Shown here: positions 43,610 to 53,087 of the stretch, one piece after another | Layout: each line of letters begins with the position of its first letter | Position numbering within the stretch: position 1 is the stretch's first letter | DNA from: Nocardia exalbida NBRC 100660 | Lineage (GTDB): Bacteria; Actinomycetota; Actinomycetes; Mycobacteriales; Mycobacteriaceae | Assembly (NCBI RefSeq): GCF_000308575.1 | Contig: NZ_BAFZ01000024.1 | Span: 1 to 64,000 of the forward strand | DNA: 64,000 bases | Reading direction: 5' to 3' | Made by a program: the position numbers and the translations under genes | Notes under the pieces: generated by a model | What the model saw: only the letters and a program-made list of their open reading frames with translations | The model's database searches: none | What the model was told of the DNA's origin: nothing

Positions 43610-46600
43610 ATGAGCACTGTCCGCTTCCAGCGCCGTGCGCGCCGCGAGATGCCTCGAACACCCGGTGGCGAGGTCACGCTGCAGCCCCCGCCCGAAATCC
43701 CCCGGGTCACACCGGGAAACCTCGTCATGAAGCTCATGCCCGTCGTGATGGTGATCGGCATGGTCGGCATGATGGCGTTGCTGTTCACCCAGGGCGGCGG
43801 TATCGCCTCCAACCCGATGAGCATGATGTTCCCGCTCATGATGATGTTCTCGATGGTCGGCATGTTCGCCGGTCAGGGCGGAGGAAAGGGGCAGAAGGCC
43901 GCCGAGGCGAACGAGGATCGCAAGGATTACCTGCGTTACCTCGACCAGGTTCGTAAGGACGTCGACGAGACCGCCGCGCAGCAGCGGGCTTCCGTCGAAT
44001 GGAGCCACCCGGAGCCGGGACTGGTCTGGATGCTCGCGGGCACCAGCCGCATGTGGGAACGACGGGCGGGGGACAAGGACTTCTGCCATGCCCGCATCGG
44101 TCTCGGCGGGCAGCGCCTGGCCACCAGGCTGGTCGCCCCCGAGACCGGCCCGGTCGAGGAACTCGAGCCGATCGCCGCCGTCTCGCTGCGCCGCTTCGTG
44201 CGCGCCCATTCGACCGTGCCCGACCTGCCGACCGCCATCGCGGTCAAGGGCTTCGCCACCATCGCGCTGGACGGCGACCGGGCACAGGCGCGCGATATGA
44301 CCCGCGCGATGCTGGTGCAGCTGTGCATGTTCCAGGCGCCGGACCAGGTGCTCGTCGCGGTCGTCTGCGGACCGGACACCGCGCCGGAGTGGGAGTGGAC
44401 CAAGTGGCTCCCGCACACCCAGCATCCCGACGCGCAGGACGGCATCGGCACCCAGCGCATGTTCTACGGTTCGATCCGGGAGGCCATGGCCGGGTTGCAT
44501 CCGTTGCTCGGCAATCGGGTCAGGTACTCGCGCAACCAGCCGGCCAACGCGAACATGGTGCACATCGTCTTCGTGGTCGACGGCGGTCTGCTCGAGGCCG
44601 AGGACGACCAACTGCGCGAGTCCGGCTACGAGGGCGTCACCATCATCGACCTGTGCGGTTACGCGCCGCGCTTGGCGGTGTCGCGCGGCATCAAGATGAT
44701 CGTCGAGAACGGCGAGTGCGTCGGCCGTGGCGCCACCGGCAATCAGGAGCGCTTCGCACTGATCGACCGGATCAGCCCCGAGCAGGCGCAGCAGGTGGCG
44801 CGCAGGCTCGCGCCCTATCGTGCGGCCACGCAGCGCAGCAGCGACGTGGAAACCGATGACTCCGAGGTGATCTCGACTTGGAGCCAGCTGATGGGTCTCG
44901 GCGACATCGGCGCGTTCAACCCGGAACACGCCTGGCGGCCGCGCTACGGACGGGAACGCCTGCGCGTGCCGTTCGGGGTGGGCGCCGACGGCCTTCCGGT
45001 GGAGCTGGACATCAAGGAGGCCGCCGAGAACGGCATGGGCCCGCACGGTCTGTGCATCGGCGCCACCGGTTCCGGTAAGTCGGAGTTCCTGCGCACCCTC
45101 GTGCTCAGCCTGCTGGCCACGCACTCACCCGACCAGTTGAACCTGGTGCTGGTCGACTTCAAAGGCGGCGCGACGTTCCTCGGCTTGGAGGGTGTTCCGC
45201 ACGTCGCGGCCGTCATCACCAACCTGGAGGAAGAGGCCGACCTCGTCGACCGTATGAAGGATGCCCTGGCCGGTGAGATGAACCGCCGCCAGGAAGTGCT
45301 GCGGGCCGCGGGCAACTTCGCCAACGTCTCCGAGTACGAGAAGGCCAGGGCGGCGGGCGCCGACCTGGATCCGCTGCCCGCGCTGTTCGTGGTGCTCGAC
45401 GAGTTCTCCGAACTGCTCACCCAGCACCCGGATTTCGCGGAGCTGTTCGTCATGATCGGCCGCCTCGGCCGCTCGCTGCACGTACATTTGCTGCTCGCCT
45501 CGCAGCGCCTGGAAGAAGGCAAGCTCAAGGGCCTGGAGGCCCACCTGTCCTACCGCATCGGCCTGAAGACGTTCTCCGCCAACGAGTCCCGTCAGGTGCT
45601 CGGTGTGCCGGATGCCTACAACCTGCCGAACAACCCCGGCGGCGGTTACCTGAAGGCGGACTCCGGCGAGATCCAGCGCTTCCAGGCTTCCTATGTCTCC
45701 GGCCAGTATGTCGGCGGTGGCTCGCAGCGCGACATGATCGTGGCCACGCAGTCCGGCGAGATCGACGTCAAGGCAAGACAGTTCACCGCGACGCATGTCG
45801 ACTTCCGCGCGGCGGACCGCGTTCCGCTGCCGCCCGAACCGAGCCTCGAGCAGGAGCAGGACGAGGACGGCGAGCAGCTGTCCAACCTGAACATGCTGGT
45901 CTCCCGGATCCGCGGCCACGGCCGCCCGGCACACGAGATCTGGTTGCCGCCGCTGGACGAGGCGCCGACGCTGGACCAGCTCCTCCCGCGCTCCCTCCTC
46001 ACCGGCGAGTACTCCGCGGTGTCCACGCTGCGTGCGCCGATCGGCATCGTCGACCGGCCCTACGACCAGCGCCGCGACCCGATGGTCATCGACCTGTCCG
46101 GCGCCCGTGGCAATGTCGCCATTGTCGGCGGTCCGCAGTCCGGTAAATCGACGGCGCTGCGCACCCTCATCATGGCGATGTCGTTGACGCACACCGCCGA
46201 GCAGGTGCAGTTCTACTGCCTCGACTTCGGTGGCGGCACCATGTCGAGCCTGCAAGGATTGCCGCACGTCGGCTCGGTCGCCAGCCGATTGGACGAGGAC
46301 CAGGTCCGGCGCACCATCGCGGAGATGACCACCATCGTCCGGCAGCGCGAGGCGCGCTTCCGGCAACTCGGCATCGAATCGATGACGGACTTCCGCAGAC
46401 TGCGCGCGATGGACCCGGCCAGTAGTCCGGGCGCCGCAGGCGCGCACGAGGATCCGTTCGGCGACGTGTTCCTGGTGATCGACGGCTTCAGCTCGATCCG
46501 CCAGGACTTCGAGATGCTCGAGCAGACCATCATGAACCTCGCCGTGCAGGGTCTGTCCTACGGTGTGCACGTGGTCATCGCGCTGAACCGCTGGGCGGAG

Positions 46601-47641
46601 GCGCGGCCCGCGCTGAAGGACCAGATCGGCACCAGGATCGAGTTGCGCCTCGGTGATCCGATGGACTCCGATCTGGGTCGCAAGTTCGCCTCGCTGGTCC
46701 CGCAAGGGCGGCCCGGCCGCGGTATGACCCCCGAGTGCCTGCACATGCTGACCGGCCTGCCCCGCATCGACGGCACCCCCGACCCGACCAACCTCACCCA
46801 GGCCGTCGCGGACGCGGTCGCCACCATCGCCAGGCTGACACCGGGCCGTCATGCCCCGCAGGTGCGCATGCTGCCCGAACAGCTTCCGCGCGAACAACTG
46901 CTGTACCTGGCAGGCGATTGGCCCTCGCAGGTCGACCCGAACACGAAGTGCCTGCGGATCCCGTTCGGTATCAACGAATCCGAGCTGGCGCCGGTGTACA
47001 TCGACTTCGCGGAGAGCCCGCACTTCATCATCATCGGTGACACCGAATCGGGGAAGACGACGCTGTTGCGTTCGCTGATCGAGGGCATCGCCGCGTCCAA
47101 CACCCCCGACAAGGCCCGCTTCATTCTCGGCGACTACCGGCGCGGCATGCTCGGGCTCGTCCCGGAGGGGTACCTCGCGGGCTATGGCTCCACGGCGCCG
47201 CAGTTCACCCAGAACATGAACGACCTGGCGGCCTATGTCAGCAAGCGCACTCCCGGCTCGGATGTCACTCCGCAGCAGTTGCGGGATCGCTCGTGGTGGA
47301 GCGGGCCGGAGCTGTACGTGATCATCGACGATTACGACTTGGTCGCCACCTCCGCGGGCAACCCGGTCCAGGCGCTGCTCGAGCACTTGCCGCACGCCAG
47401 GGACCTCGGCTTCCACGTGATCATCGCCCGGCGTTCGGGTGGCGCGAGCAGGGCGATGTTCGAGGCGACGCTGGCCAGGATGCGGGACCTGGGCTCGGCG
47501 GGCCTGATCCTGAGCTGCAGCAAGGACGAAGGCGTCCTGATGGGCACCAAGCGGCCGAGTCCGATGCCGCCGGGCCGAGGCACCTATGTCACCCGGAATA
47601 TGGAGGGCCTGGTTCAGACGGCGTGGATGCCGTCGCCCTGA
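43610..47641 (+). CDS. eccC: Type VII secretion ATPase EccC
   Basis: The 1343-residue protein is a complete, unsplit EccC. It has two N-terminal membrane helices ('LMPVVMVIGMVGMMALLF' and 'MMFPLMMMFSMVGMFAG', about residues 41-90), a stalk/DUF domain, and three FtsK/SpoIIIE ATPase domains with Walker A motifs near residues 483 ('GATGSGKS'), 840 ('GGPQSGKS') and 1142 ('GDTESGKT'). 'VLDEFSELL' is the Walker B of domain 1. EccC energises export and its last domain recognises WXG100 substrates. It shares about two thirds of its residues in the overlapping part with the orphan fragment at 15990. The stop overlaps the next ATG (TGATG), so the two genes are coupled. Confidence 0.95.
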   Translation: MSTVRFQRRARREMPRTPGGEVTLQPPPEIPRVTPGNLVMKLMPVVMVIGMVGMMALLFTQGGGIASNPMSMMFPLMMMFSMVGMFAGQGGGKGQKAAEANEDRKDYLRYLDQVRKDVDETAAQQRASVEWSHPEPGLVWMLAGTSRMWERRAGDKDFCHARIGLGGQRLATRLVAPETGPVEELEPIAAVSLRRFVRAHSTVPDLPTAIAVKGFATIALDGDRAQARDMTRAMLVQLCMFQAPDQVLVAVVCGPDTAPEWEWTKWLPHTQHPDAQDGIGTQRMFYGSIREAMAGLHPLLGNRVRYSRNQPANANMVHIVFVVDGGLLEAEDDQLRESGYEGVTIIDLCGYAPRLAVSRGIKMIVENGECVGRGATGNQERFALIDRISPEQAQQVARRLAPYRAATQRSSDVETDDSEVISTWSQLMGLGDIGAFNPEHAWRPRYGRERLRVPFGVGADGLPVELDIKEAAENGMGPHGLCIGATGSGKSEFLRTLVLSLLATHSPDQLNLVLVDFKGGATFLGLEGVPHVAAVITNLEEEADLVDRMKDALAGEMNRRQEVLRAAGNFANVSEYEKARAAGADLDPLPALFVVLDEFSELLTQHPDFAELFVMIGRLGRSLHVHLLLASQRLEEGKLKGLEAHLSYRIGLKTFSANESRQVLGVPDAYNLPNNPGGGYLKADSGEIQRFQASYVSGQYVGGGSQRDMIVATQSGEIDVKARQFTATHVDFRAADRVPLPPEPSLEQEQDEDGEQLSNLNMLVSRIRGHGRPAHEIWLPPLDEAPTLDQLLPRSLLTGEYSAVSTLRAPIGIVDRPYDQRRDPMVIDLSGARGNVAIVGGPQSGKSTALRTLIMAMSLTHTAEQVQFYCLDFGGGTMSSLQGLPHVGSVASRLDEDQVRRTIAEMTTIVRQREARFRQLGIESMTDFRRLRAMDPASSPGAAGAHEDPFGDVFLVIDGFSSIRQDFEMLEQTIMNLAVQGLSYGVHVVIALNRWAEARPALKDQIGTRIELRLGDPMDSDLGRKFASLVPQGRPGRGMTPECLHMLTGLPRIDGTPDPTNLTQAVADAVATIARLTPGRHAPQVRMLPEQLPREQLLYLAGDWPSQVDPNTKCLRIPFGINESELAPVYIDFAESPHFIIIGDTESGKTTLLRSLIEGIAASNTPDKARFILGDYRRGMLGLVPEGYLAGYGSTAPQFTQNMNDLAAYVSKRTPGSDVTPQQLRDRSWWSGPELYVIIDDYDLVATSAGNPVQALLEHLPHARDLGFHVIIARRSGGASRAMFEATLARMRDLGSAGLILSCSKDEGVLMGTKRPSPMPPGRGTYVTRNMEGLVQTAWMPSP

Positions 47642-49077
47642 TGTCCGAGGTCGAGCTCGTCGTCACGGAAGCGCGTATCTGGGCGCGCGGCGCCGACACG
47701 CACTGGGACATGCCGCCCTCGGTTGTTCTGGGCAGCAACGATTTCGACCTCGTGGTGGGGCAGCCGCTGACGCCGCCCACCCAGGTCGGTTCGGTGATCC
47801 AGTTCGTGCCCGCCGACGCCATCGCCCTACCGCCTCGCACGCCTTCGGTGGTGGACGCGATGGGCGCTGTCTTCGCAGGTCTACTCGAAAAACTGCGTGT
47901 CGCGGCCCCGTGTGCCCGGATGACATTGATCTGCCCCACCGAATGGGGCGCCGGCCGTCGCGGTGTGCTCGACCAGGCGGCGCGCCGCTACGCCACGGAC
48001 GTCGTATTCGAGGACATCGCAGTGCGTTCGGTCGCGTCCGACGAGGGCACCAGCCATAGCAGGCGAACCCTGGTACTGGAGTTCGGAATGCTGGCCACCA
48101 CGGCCTCAGCGGTCATCCGCAGCCATCGCGGCGTGCATCTCGAATCCTGTGAATACGAGCCGACCCTCGCCTTGGCCGAAATCACCGCGGAATCAGCGGG
48201 ATACGCCGGTTTGTGCAACTTGATCGCTCGGTTGCTGGACAGCGGTCCGATCGATCTCGTGCAGGTGGTCGCTATCGCGGATCCCCCGAAACTCGACCTG
48301 CTCCGTGCCGCGATCGATCAGACCGCGGGCGCCGAGGTCGAGCTACGTACCGTCGCCGGTGCCGATCTCGTCCAGGGTCGTCGGGCCGAGCCGAACGACC
48401 GCCGCGAAGCGTCGACCGCCCCCACCGAGTGGATGCAATCGCTCCGGGAACGCGCCGCTGCCCAGCAGCCCCGACACGACACCGCGCGTTTCGCGGTCGC
48501 CGCCGTCGCGGCCTTGGCAGTCGTCGTTCTGATCGTCGCCGGTGCGGTCATCTTGTCCGGTCGCCGAGGTGAGGAGACGGCAGCGGCGCCGGGCACGGGA
48601 GTGGCATCGCCGATCGCCGCGCCGCCGCCGATCGGCCCGCCGGATGAAGCGCCACCGGAAGCATTCGGCCGCCTCCGATTCCGCGTCCCGCCCGGCTGGC
48701 GCGTCACCCAATCGCCCGATACCGGACGTGCTCGTCTCGATTTGGTGCCCGAAGCCGGTGCTCGGCAGCGAATCACGGTGATGCAGGCACCGCTGACGGC
48801 GTCGTCCAGTTATGCGCAGGTCGCGGCGAAGCTGGAGACACAGATGGCTCAGCGGCCACCGGGGGTACTGACCGACTTGCAGCGCGACGTCATGTTCGGT
48901 GGCCGTTCCGGCTTGGCCTACCTGGAACATCCGGAAGACGGATCAACCGTTCACTGGCATGTTCTGCTGGAGTTCGGGATTCAGATCAGTATCGGCTGCC
49001 AGTACGCGGGAGACGAGTGGGGGCAATTGGAGGCCCCGTGCTCGCATTTCGGAGACACCGTCCGCGTCGTCCCGTGA
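47641..49077 (+). CDS. Type VII secretion-associated membrane protein (Rv3446c-like)
   Basis: The 478-residue protein matches the ESX-4-linked family represented by Mycobacterium tuberculosis Rv3446c (TIGR03931-type). The N-terminal 230 residues have an actin-like or Hsp70-like alternation ('DFDLVVGQPLTPPT', 'MTLICPTEWGAGRRGVLDQA', 'IDLVQVVAIADPPKLDLLRA'), one membrane helix lies near 280-302 ('AAVAALAVVVLIVAGAVIL'), and the exported C-terminal 150 residues follow a Pro/Ala linker. 'CPTEWG' is a family hallmark. It is translationally coupled to eccC and probably works with the ATPase. Its exact role is unknown. Confidence 0.85.
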   Translation: MSEVELVVTEARIWARGADTHWDMPPSVVLGSNDFDLVVGQPLTPPTQVGSVIQFVPADAIALPPRTPSVVDAMGAVFAGLLEKLRVAAPCARMTLICPTEWGAGRRGVLDQAARRYATDVVFEDIAVRSVASDEGTSHSRRTLVLEFGMLATTASAVIRSHRGVHLESCEYEPTLALAEITAESAGYAGLCNLIARLLDSGPIDLVQVVAIADPPKLDLLRAAIDQTAGAEVELRTVAGADLVQGRRAEPNDRREASTAPTEWMQSLRERAAAQQPRHDTARFAVAAVAALAVVVLIVAGAVILSGRRGEETAAAPGTGVASPIAAPPPIGPPDEAPPEAFGRLRFRVPPGWRVTQSPDTGRARLDLVPEAGARQRITVMQAPLTASSSYAQVAAKLETQMAQRPPGVLTDLQRDVMFGGRSGLAYLEHPEDGSTVHWHVLLEFGIQISIGCQYAGDEWGQLEAPCSHFGDTVRVVP

Positions 49078-49124
49078 CCTGCGCGGCCGTGCCGTACTTG
49101 ATCGAATGTTGCTCTGTGCAGAAC

Positions 49125-49164
49125 GATTCGAGCCCCCGGTACCGAAGTACCGGGGGCTCGAATC
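49125..49164. terminator. Perfect 18-bp hairpin between convergent genes
   Basis: Bases 49125-49142 pair exactly with 49147-49164 around a CGAA loop. It lies between the 3' ends of the Rv3446c-like gene and the WXG100 pair and is the strongest hairpin in the window. No T tract. It is a likely bidirectional terminator. Confidence 0.75.
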
Positions 49165-49179
49165 AGCCGAGACGGGATC

Positions 49180-49482
49180 TCAGAAGAGGCCCGCCAGCGC
49201 GGTGTCGGTGCCCTGCAGGTCGGAGTTTCCGCTGCTGACCATCTTGCCCGCGCTTTCCAGCGTGGTGTTGAGCTGCGTGACCTGTGTGTTCCACTGGGCC
49301 TGCAGTGAGGCGAACGCGTCGTTCGCGTCACCCTTCCAGTAGTTCGTCACGAAGTCGGTGACCTGCTTGTGGAAATCCTCGAGCATGGTCATGACGCTGC
49401 GCGCCTCGGCCACGATGGACTGGGCGCCCGCCTCGACCTCACCGAAGTTAGAGGCAATCCGACCGGGATCGTTCGCTACCAT
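49180..49482 (-). CDS. esxT: WXG100 protein, EsxT/ESAT-6-like
   Basis: The 100-residue protein is a WXG100 helical hairpin: helix 1 'EVEAGAQSIVAEARSVMTML', turn with the Trp-x-Gly motif 'NYWKGDANDAFASLQAQW', helix 2 'QLNTTLESAGKMV'. It has the size and spacing of EsxT. A Yxxx[D/E] export signal, usual at the C-terminus of one partner, is not visible. It is the second gene of a pair, 36 bases after the first. Such pairs form 1:1 heterodimers secreted by the adjacent ESX machine. The symbol is given by synteny with the ESX-4 locus next to rplM. Confidence 0.85.
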   Translation of the reverse strand: MVANDPGRIASNFGEVEAGAQSIVAEARSVMTMLEDFHKQVTDFVTNYWKGDANDAFASLQAQWNTQVTQLNTTLESAGKMVSSGNSDLQGTDTALAGLF

Positions 49483-49518
49483 GTGGAGCTCCTTGTTGTC
49501 TGTGGTACGGCTATCGGA

Positions 49519-49836
49519 TCAGGGAAGGTCCAGGCTGGAGGCCTGCGCGGCCACCTGCTGGGCGAACTGCTGGTCCTGATCGGCGAACTTCCGTCCAGCG
49601 TGGGCGAGCTTGTCCGACGTCTGATCCAGCTGGTCGTTCAGCTTCCGCGCCTGGGCGAAGTAGCTGTCCATGAAGGTGTCGAACGCCTGACGCGCCGCAC
49701 CGCTCCAGGTGGCGGTGGTCTGATCCGACTTGCTGTTCAGTGCGGTGATCGCGGTCTGCAGATCCTGGTGCCGCTGCCGGCAGTTGTCCACAAACTTCGA
49801 GATCGCCTCTTCACTCGCTTCGAGCTGTCCTGCCAT
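49519..49836 (-). CDS. esxU: WXG100 protein, EsxU/CFP-10-like
   Basis: The 105-residue protein has helix 1 'EASEEAISKFVDNCRQRHQD', the WXG turn 'ATWSGAARQAFDTFMDSYF' and helix 2 'LNDQLDQTSDKLAHAGRKF'. It is the upstream partner of the EsxT-like gene and fits EsxU by order and length. The unusual Cys in helix 1 is worth noting. The ATG at 49836 follows AAAGGAG at a good distance. Both genes lie beside eccC and the Rv3446c-like gene and are the expected substrates. Confidence 0.85.
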   Translation of the reverse strand: MAGQLEASEEAISKFVDNCRQRHQDLQTAITALNSKSDQTTATWSGAARQAFDTFMDSYFAQARKLNDQLDQTSDKLAHAGRKFADQDQQFAQQVAAQASSLDLP

Positions 49837-50245
49837 TTCGGCTCCTTTCGGTTCCCGTCTCGGCCAACGGCGGAAGCCTCAGTTGGCCTGTACATCTGGT
49901 TGGACGCGGTGTGGCTCTGATCGGTTCCATCCGACTCGAAATAGTTCGGCATCGCCCCACGGGATCAGGACCCTGCGCCCTTCGGCCCGGCTCTTCCGTG
50001 ATTTCGGCGGCCGCGTACGGGCCTGCTCGGAAGACCACGACGCAATCCGGGTCCGCATGACTTGTAATGCCAGCGCTCGGCTCCCCTCCTTCCCCCTGCT
50101 CGCTGCTGTAATGATCGGCGAGTGGGCTGGCTGCGGTACACCTTACCGAACGCCTAAGTTCGCCGCTACCAGCAGAATGCCGAAATCCAGTGGTCGCGGA
50201 ATTCGAAAAGCCAACGAAGCCTTCGCTTCAGCGAAGGTGACCGAA
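49837..50245. other. Intergenic region between the WXG100 genes and the kinase
   Basis: About 410 bases upstream of the leftward esxU and downstream of the leftward kinase. It must hold the esxU promoter; I could not fix its elements. A patch of lower GC runs from 50150 to 50240. No convincing gene is present on either strand. Confidence 0.4.
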
Positions 50246-51775
50246 TCACTTCACGCGATTGCGCAGCACCGGTACCAGACGGTCGAGCAGGGTCTGTTCG
50301 GACGATTCGCTCCAATTGCGGACCGCGGCGACGGCGGCGGGATCGTCCAGCGGAATCACCGTGGCGCGCGTGCCCGCCACTTGGTAGGGCAGACCGAGCA
50401 GTCCACCGCCACCGGCCTTTTCGTCGCTGCGCACGGCCAGCACGTAGCCGTCCGCCGCGGCCTCCAGCCTGGTGGAGCCGGTCAGTTCCCGAGGCGATGC
50501 CTCGTCGCCTTGACGTGCGTAGTTGAGGTTGTAGACGAATCCGAGATCTTCCAGGAATTTCGTCTGCGGGGTGCCACCCAGGAAGATCGAGACCTGCGAG
50601 CCGCGTGGCACATCCACCATCGTGATCGTCTTGCCCCGGAACACCGGATTGTCCGCCCGCGCCCGGTCCAGCGGCGCCAGGGCGGCCGTGCTGCTCGGCG
50701 TGGCGGCCGCGGACGCGGGGCCCGACTCGTCCCGGTTCAGCGCCCAGATGCCGATTCCCGCGGCGAGGGCGACGGTCACGATGCCGGCGGCCGCGGCGAG
50801 CAGCCAGTTCTTGCGCGGGGGTGCGGCGGTCACCCGACCGGAGACGGCGACTCGGGGATCGGTTCCCGGCCGCGGATCGAAGACCTGGACCGGATAAGTG
50901 GGGGAAGTGTTGGTGGCCACGGGGTTGTAGCCGGGAGTGAGTGCGCTCGCGGCGGCGTCGGTGAACTCGCGGCAGCTGTGGAATCGTTCGGCCGGGTTCT
51001 TCGCCAAGGCTCGGGCGAAGACATGGTCGATGGCCTGCGGAAGGCCGGGATTGACCGCGGTGGCCAGCGGCGGAGGCTCGTGCAGATGGCCCATCATCAC
51101 CAGCGCGGGTTGCGTTCCCGGGTAGGGGTTACGACCGGTGAGCAGTTTGAAGAACGAGCACGCGAGGCTGTAGACATCGGCGCGGTGGTCGAGCGGGCTG
51201 CCGGTGAGCTGCTCGGGCGGGGCGTAGGCGATGGTGGCGACGAAACTGCCGGTCTGGGTGAGTTCGGTGGTGTCGTCATTGGATTTCGCGACGCCGAAAT
51301 CCGTGAGCAGGACGCGTTCTTCTTCACCGTCGGCCGGGGAGGAAAGCAGGAAATTCGCCGGTTTGACATCACGGTGCAGCAGGCCCTTACGGTGCGCGTA
51401 ATCGAGCCCTTTACCGACCTCGGTCGTAATACGCAGGGCGCGCAGCGGATTCATCGCGTGCGGATCACGGGCCAGTTCGGCGGCGGCATCGGTGCCGTCG
51501 ACGTATTGCATGGCGATCCACAACTGGCCGTGTTCCTCACCGCGGTTGTAGACCGAGACGATGTTCGGATGGTCGAGCCCGGCGGCGAGATTTGCTTCGC
51601 GTTCGAAACGGGTGCGGAACTCGTAGTCGCGGCTGAGTTCGCCCCCGAGCACCTTCAGCGCGTCGGTTCTTGGCAGGCTGGGATGTTTGGCCAGATACAC
51701 CGTGCCCATGCCGCCCGCGCCGAGCACCCGCAGGATGCGGTACCCGCCGACGATGGTCCCGGGGCTCATCGGCAT
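50246..51775 (-). CDS. PknH-like transmembrane Ser/Thr protein kinase
   Basis: The 509-residue protein has an N-terminal Hanks-type kinase domain (about 10-265): glycine loop 'LGAGGMGTVYLAKH', ATP-binding Lys in 'DALKVLGGEL', catalytic 'HRDVKPANFLL', 'DFGVAKSNDD' and the 'GSFVATIAYAPPEQL' activation region. A membrane helix near 326-348 ('WLLAAAAGIVTVALAAGIGI') leads to an extracellular domain of about 150 residues that is not PASTA but PknH-like. The ATG at 51775 has AGGAG nine bases upstream; a GTG two codons earlier is possible. The two FHA proteins nearby are natural targets. It is next to the WXG100 genes and may regulate the secretion locus. Confidence 0.88.
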   Translation of the reverse strand: MPMSPGTIVGGYRILRVLGAGGMGTVYLAKHPSLPRTDALKVLGGELSRDYEFRTRFEREANLAAGLDHPNIVSVYNRGEEHGQLWIAMQYVDGTDAAAELARDPHAMNPLRALRITTEVGKGLDYAHRKGLLHRDVKPANFLLSSPADGEEERVLLTDFGVAKSNDDTTELTQTGSFVATIAYAPPEQLTGSPLDHRADVYSLACSFFKLLTGRNPYPGTQPALVMMGHLHEPPPLATAVNPGLPQAIDHVFARALAKNPAERFHSCREFTDAAASALTPGYNPVATNTSPTYPVQVFDPRPGTDPRVAVSGRVTAAPPRKNWLLAAAAGIVTVALAAGIGIWALNRDESGPASAAATPSSTAALAPLDRARADNPVFRGKTITMVDVPRGSQVSIFLGGTPQTKFLEDLGFVYNLNYARQGDEASPRELTGSTRLEAAADGYVLAVRSDEKAGGGGLLGLPYQVAGTRATVIPLDDPAAVAAVRNWSESSEQTLLDRLVPVLRNRVK

Positions 51776-51857
51776 CTTCACGATCTCCTGACTCCACGCG
51801 GGCCGCTGGCGTTCGCCCCGCAGCATACTCGACCCGATGTACGACGAAAATGCGGCA

Positions 51858-53087
51858 TTATCGGCTGTTCGCGAAAACGGAATATTGTGCGGCAGCGCGC
51901 TGCTGAGCGTCCAGCAGTTGATTCGCCGCGACGAATCCGACGTATTCTTTGTACGCGACGACGCAGCTGAATCGCCGGTCGTCGAATAGTCCGGACCGGT
52001 TCTCCACACATGCCGAATCGGGCAGATGCGGCGGCGGATCTGCCGGACCGGCAACCACCGTTGGCGTGATACGTTCCGTGACAACCCGCCGCGCCGTCTC
52101 CGCATCGGCGGTGCGGATCACCAATGTGTCGCCGTTGGCCGCGAATTTCTGGGCGCCCATCGCTGTGAAACGTTGTTTCGCGTAGTCGAGGTCTCCGGTG
52201 TATTGCATGATTCCGCGCAGACCGAACAGCGCGTTCGAATCGTCGTAGCTCGGCGACTGGACCTTGGACGGATTCAGGGTGCGGCTCAGCAGATGGTCGG
52301 GGTCCCAGGGCAACCGCAGCATCTCTTCTTCGGTCAGCGGAGGGAGCTGGTCGAGCAGGGGCAGCTGAACGTCGTACGCCTTCTCCGCCAGCGCGACGAG
52401 CGCGGCACGGTCGGGAGCGTTGGCCGAAAGGAGGAACGCCACCACGTAGGAGCCGTGCGCGAGGATCGTGCGCAGGAAAGGCGAACCGGGACGCCAGTGC
52501 GCTCGCGCCTGTGGCTGCCGCGGCAGTGTGACCGGCTCGTTCTGCTCGCGGTAGGCGCCGAAATCGGCCTCGTAGAACTCGGTCGCGGCCTGCCGCGCGC
52601 GCTCCGGGTCGGGGAACTGCATGACGATCGTGCCGACCGTCGTGGAATTGGGCCGGGGCTTGGTCGGCCATCCCGACGCGATCAGGCTGATGTCCTGATC
52701 CGAGCCGTTGGTGTGGAACCCGAACATCATCCGGTTGCGTTCCGCGATCGGCCGCAGGTCTGCCGGGTTCCCGAGTTCGCCGGGCAGCGTCCCTTTGCTG
52801 ATGCTGGAGGGCGTCCAGCTGTATTTCATCCTGGGGTCGATGTCGTAGGCCGACGCGACGTGGTCGGCCAGCCGCATCGCGGCAACCTTGTTCATGTCGA
52901 TGAACAGCGGCTGGTAGTCGTCGTCGTGCGCGTTCGGCGGCTCGGTGGGGTAGTTGCCGGTGTCGAGATCGCGAATGTCGATCTCACCCGGCTGCGCGGC
53001 CCCCGTCATCGTCGAACCACAGCCGGTGAGGAGCGCGGCGGTCACGGTGCACGCGAGCACGGCGACGGCGGTGCGGAGTTTCGTCAT
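51858..53087 (-). CDS. DUF7373-type lipoprotein, copy 3 of the cluster
   Basis: The 409-residue lipoprotein has a signal peptide with lipobox Cys23 ('AALLTGCGS'), 'LDTGNYPTEPP', and the C-terminal 'SCVVAYKEYVGFVAANQLLD' and 'QQRAAAQYSVFANS' segments shared with its two neighbours. The family (DUF7373 in current naming, from memory) is expanded in Nocardia with no known function. Its ATG overlaps the stop of the upstream paralogue (ATGA). It is anchored outside the cytoplasmic membrane and could present a ligand to the kinase ectodomain or act in the envelope. Confidence 0.85.
   Translation of the reverse strand: MTKLRTAVAVLACTVTAALLTGCGSTMTGAAQPGEIDIRDLDTGNYPTEPPNAHDDDYQPLFIDMNKVAAMRLADHVASAYDIDPRMKYSWTPSSISKGTLPGELGNPADLRPIAERNRMMFGFHTNGSDQDISLIASGWPTKPRPNSTTVGTIVMQFPDPERARQAATEFYEADFGAYREQNEPVTLPRQPQARAHWRPGSPFLRTILAHGSYVVAFLLSANAPDRAALVALAEKAYDVQLPLLDQLPPLTEEEMLRLPWDPDHLLSRTLNPSKVQSPSYDDSNALFGLRGIMQYTGDLDYAKQRFTAMGAQKFAANGDTLVIRTADAETARRVVTERITPTVVAGPADPPPHLPDSACVENRSGLFDDRRFSCVVAYKEYVGFVAANQLLDAQQRAAAQYSVFANSR

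Noticed and set aside
49150-49164. GGCTCGAATC resembling a tRNA T-arm
   Set aside because: It is one arm of the perfect 18-bp hairpin and no acceptor, D or anticodon arm is present.
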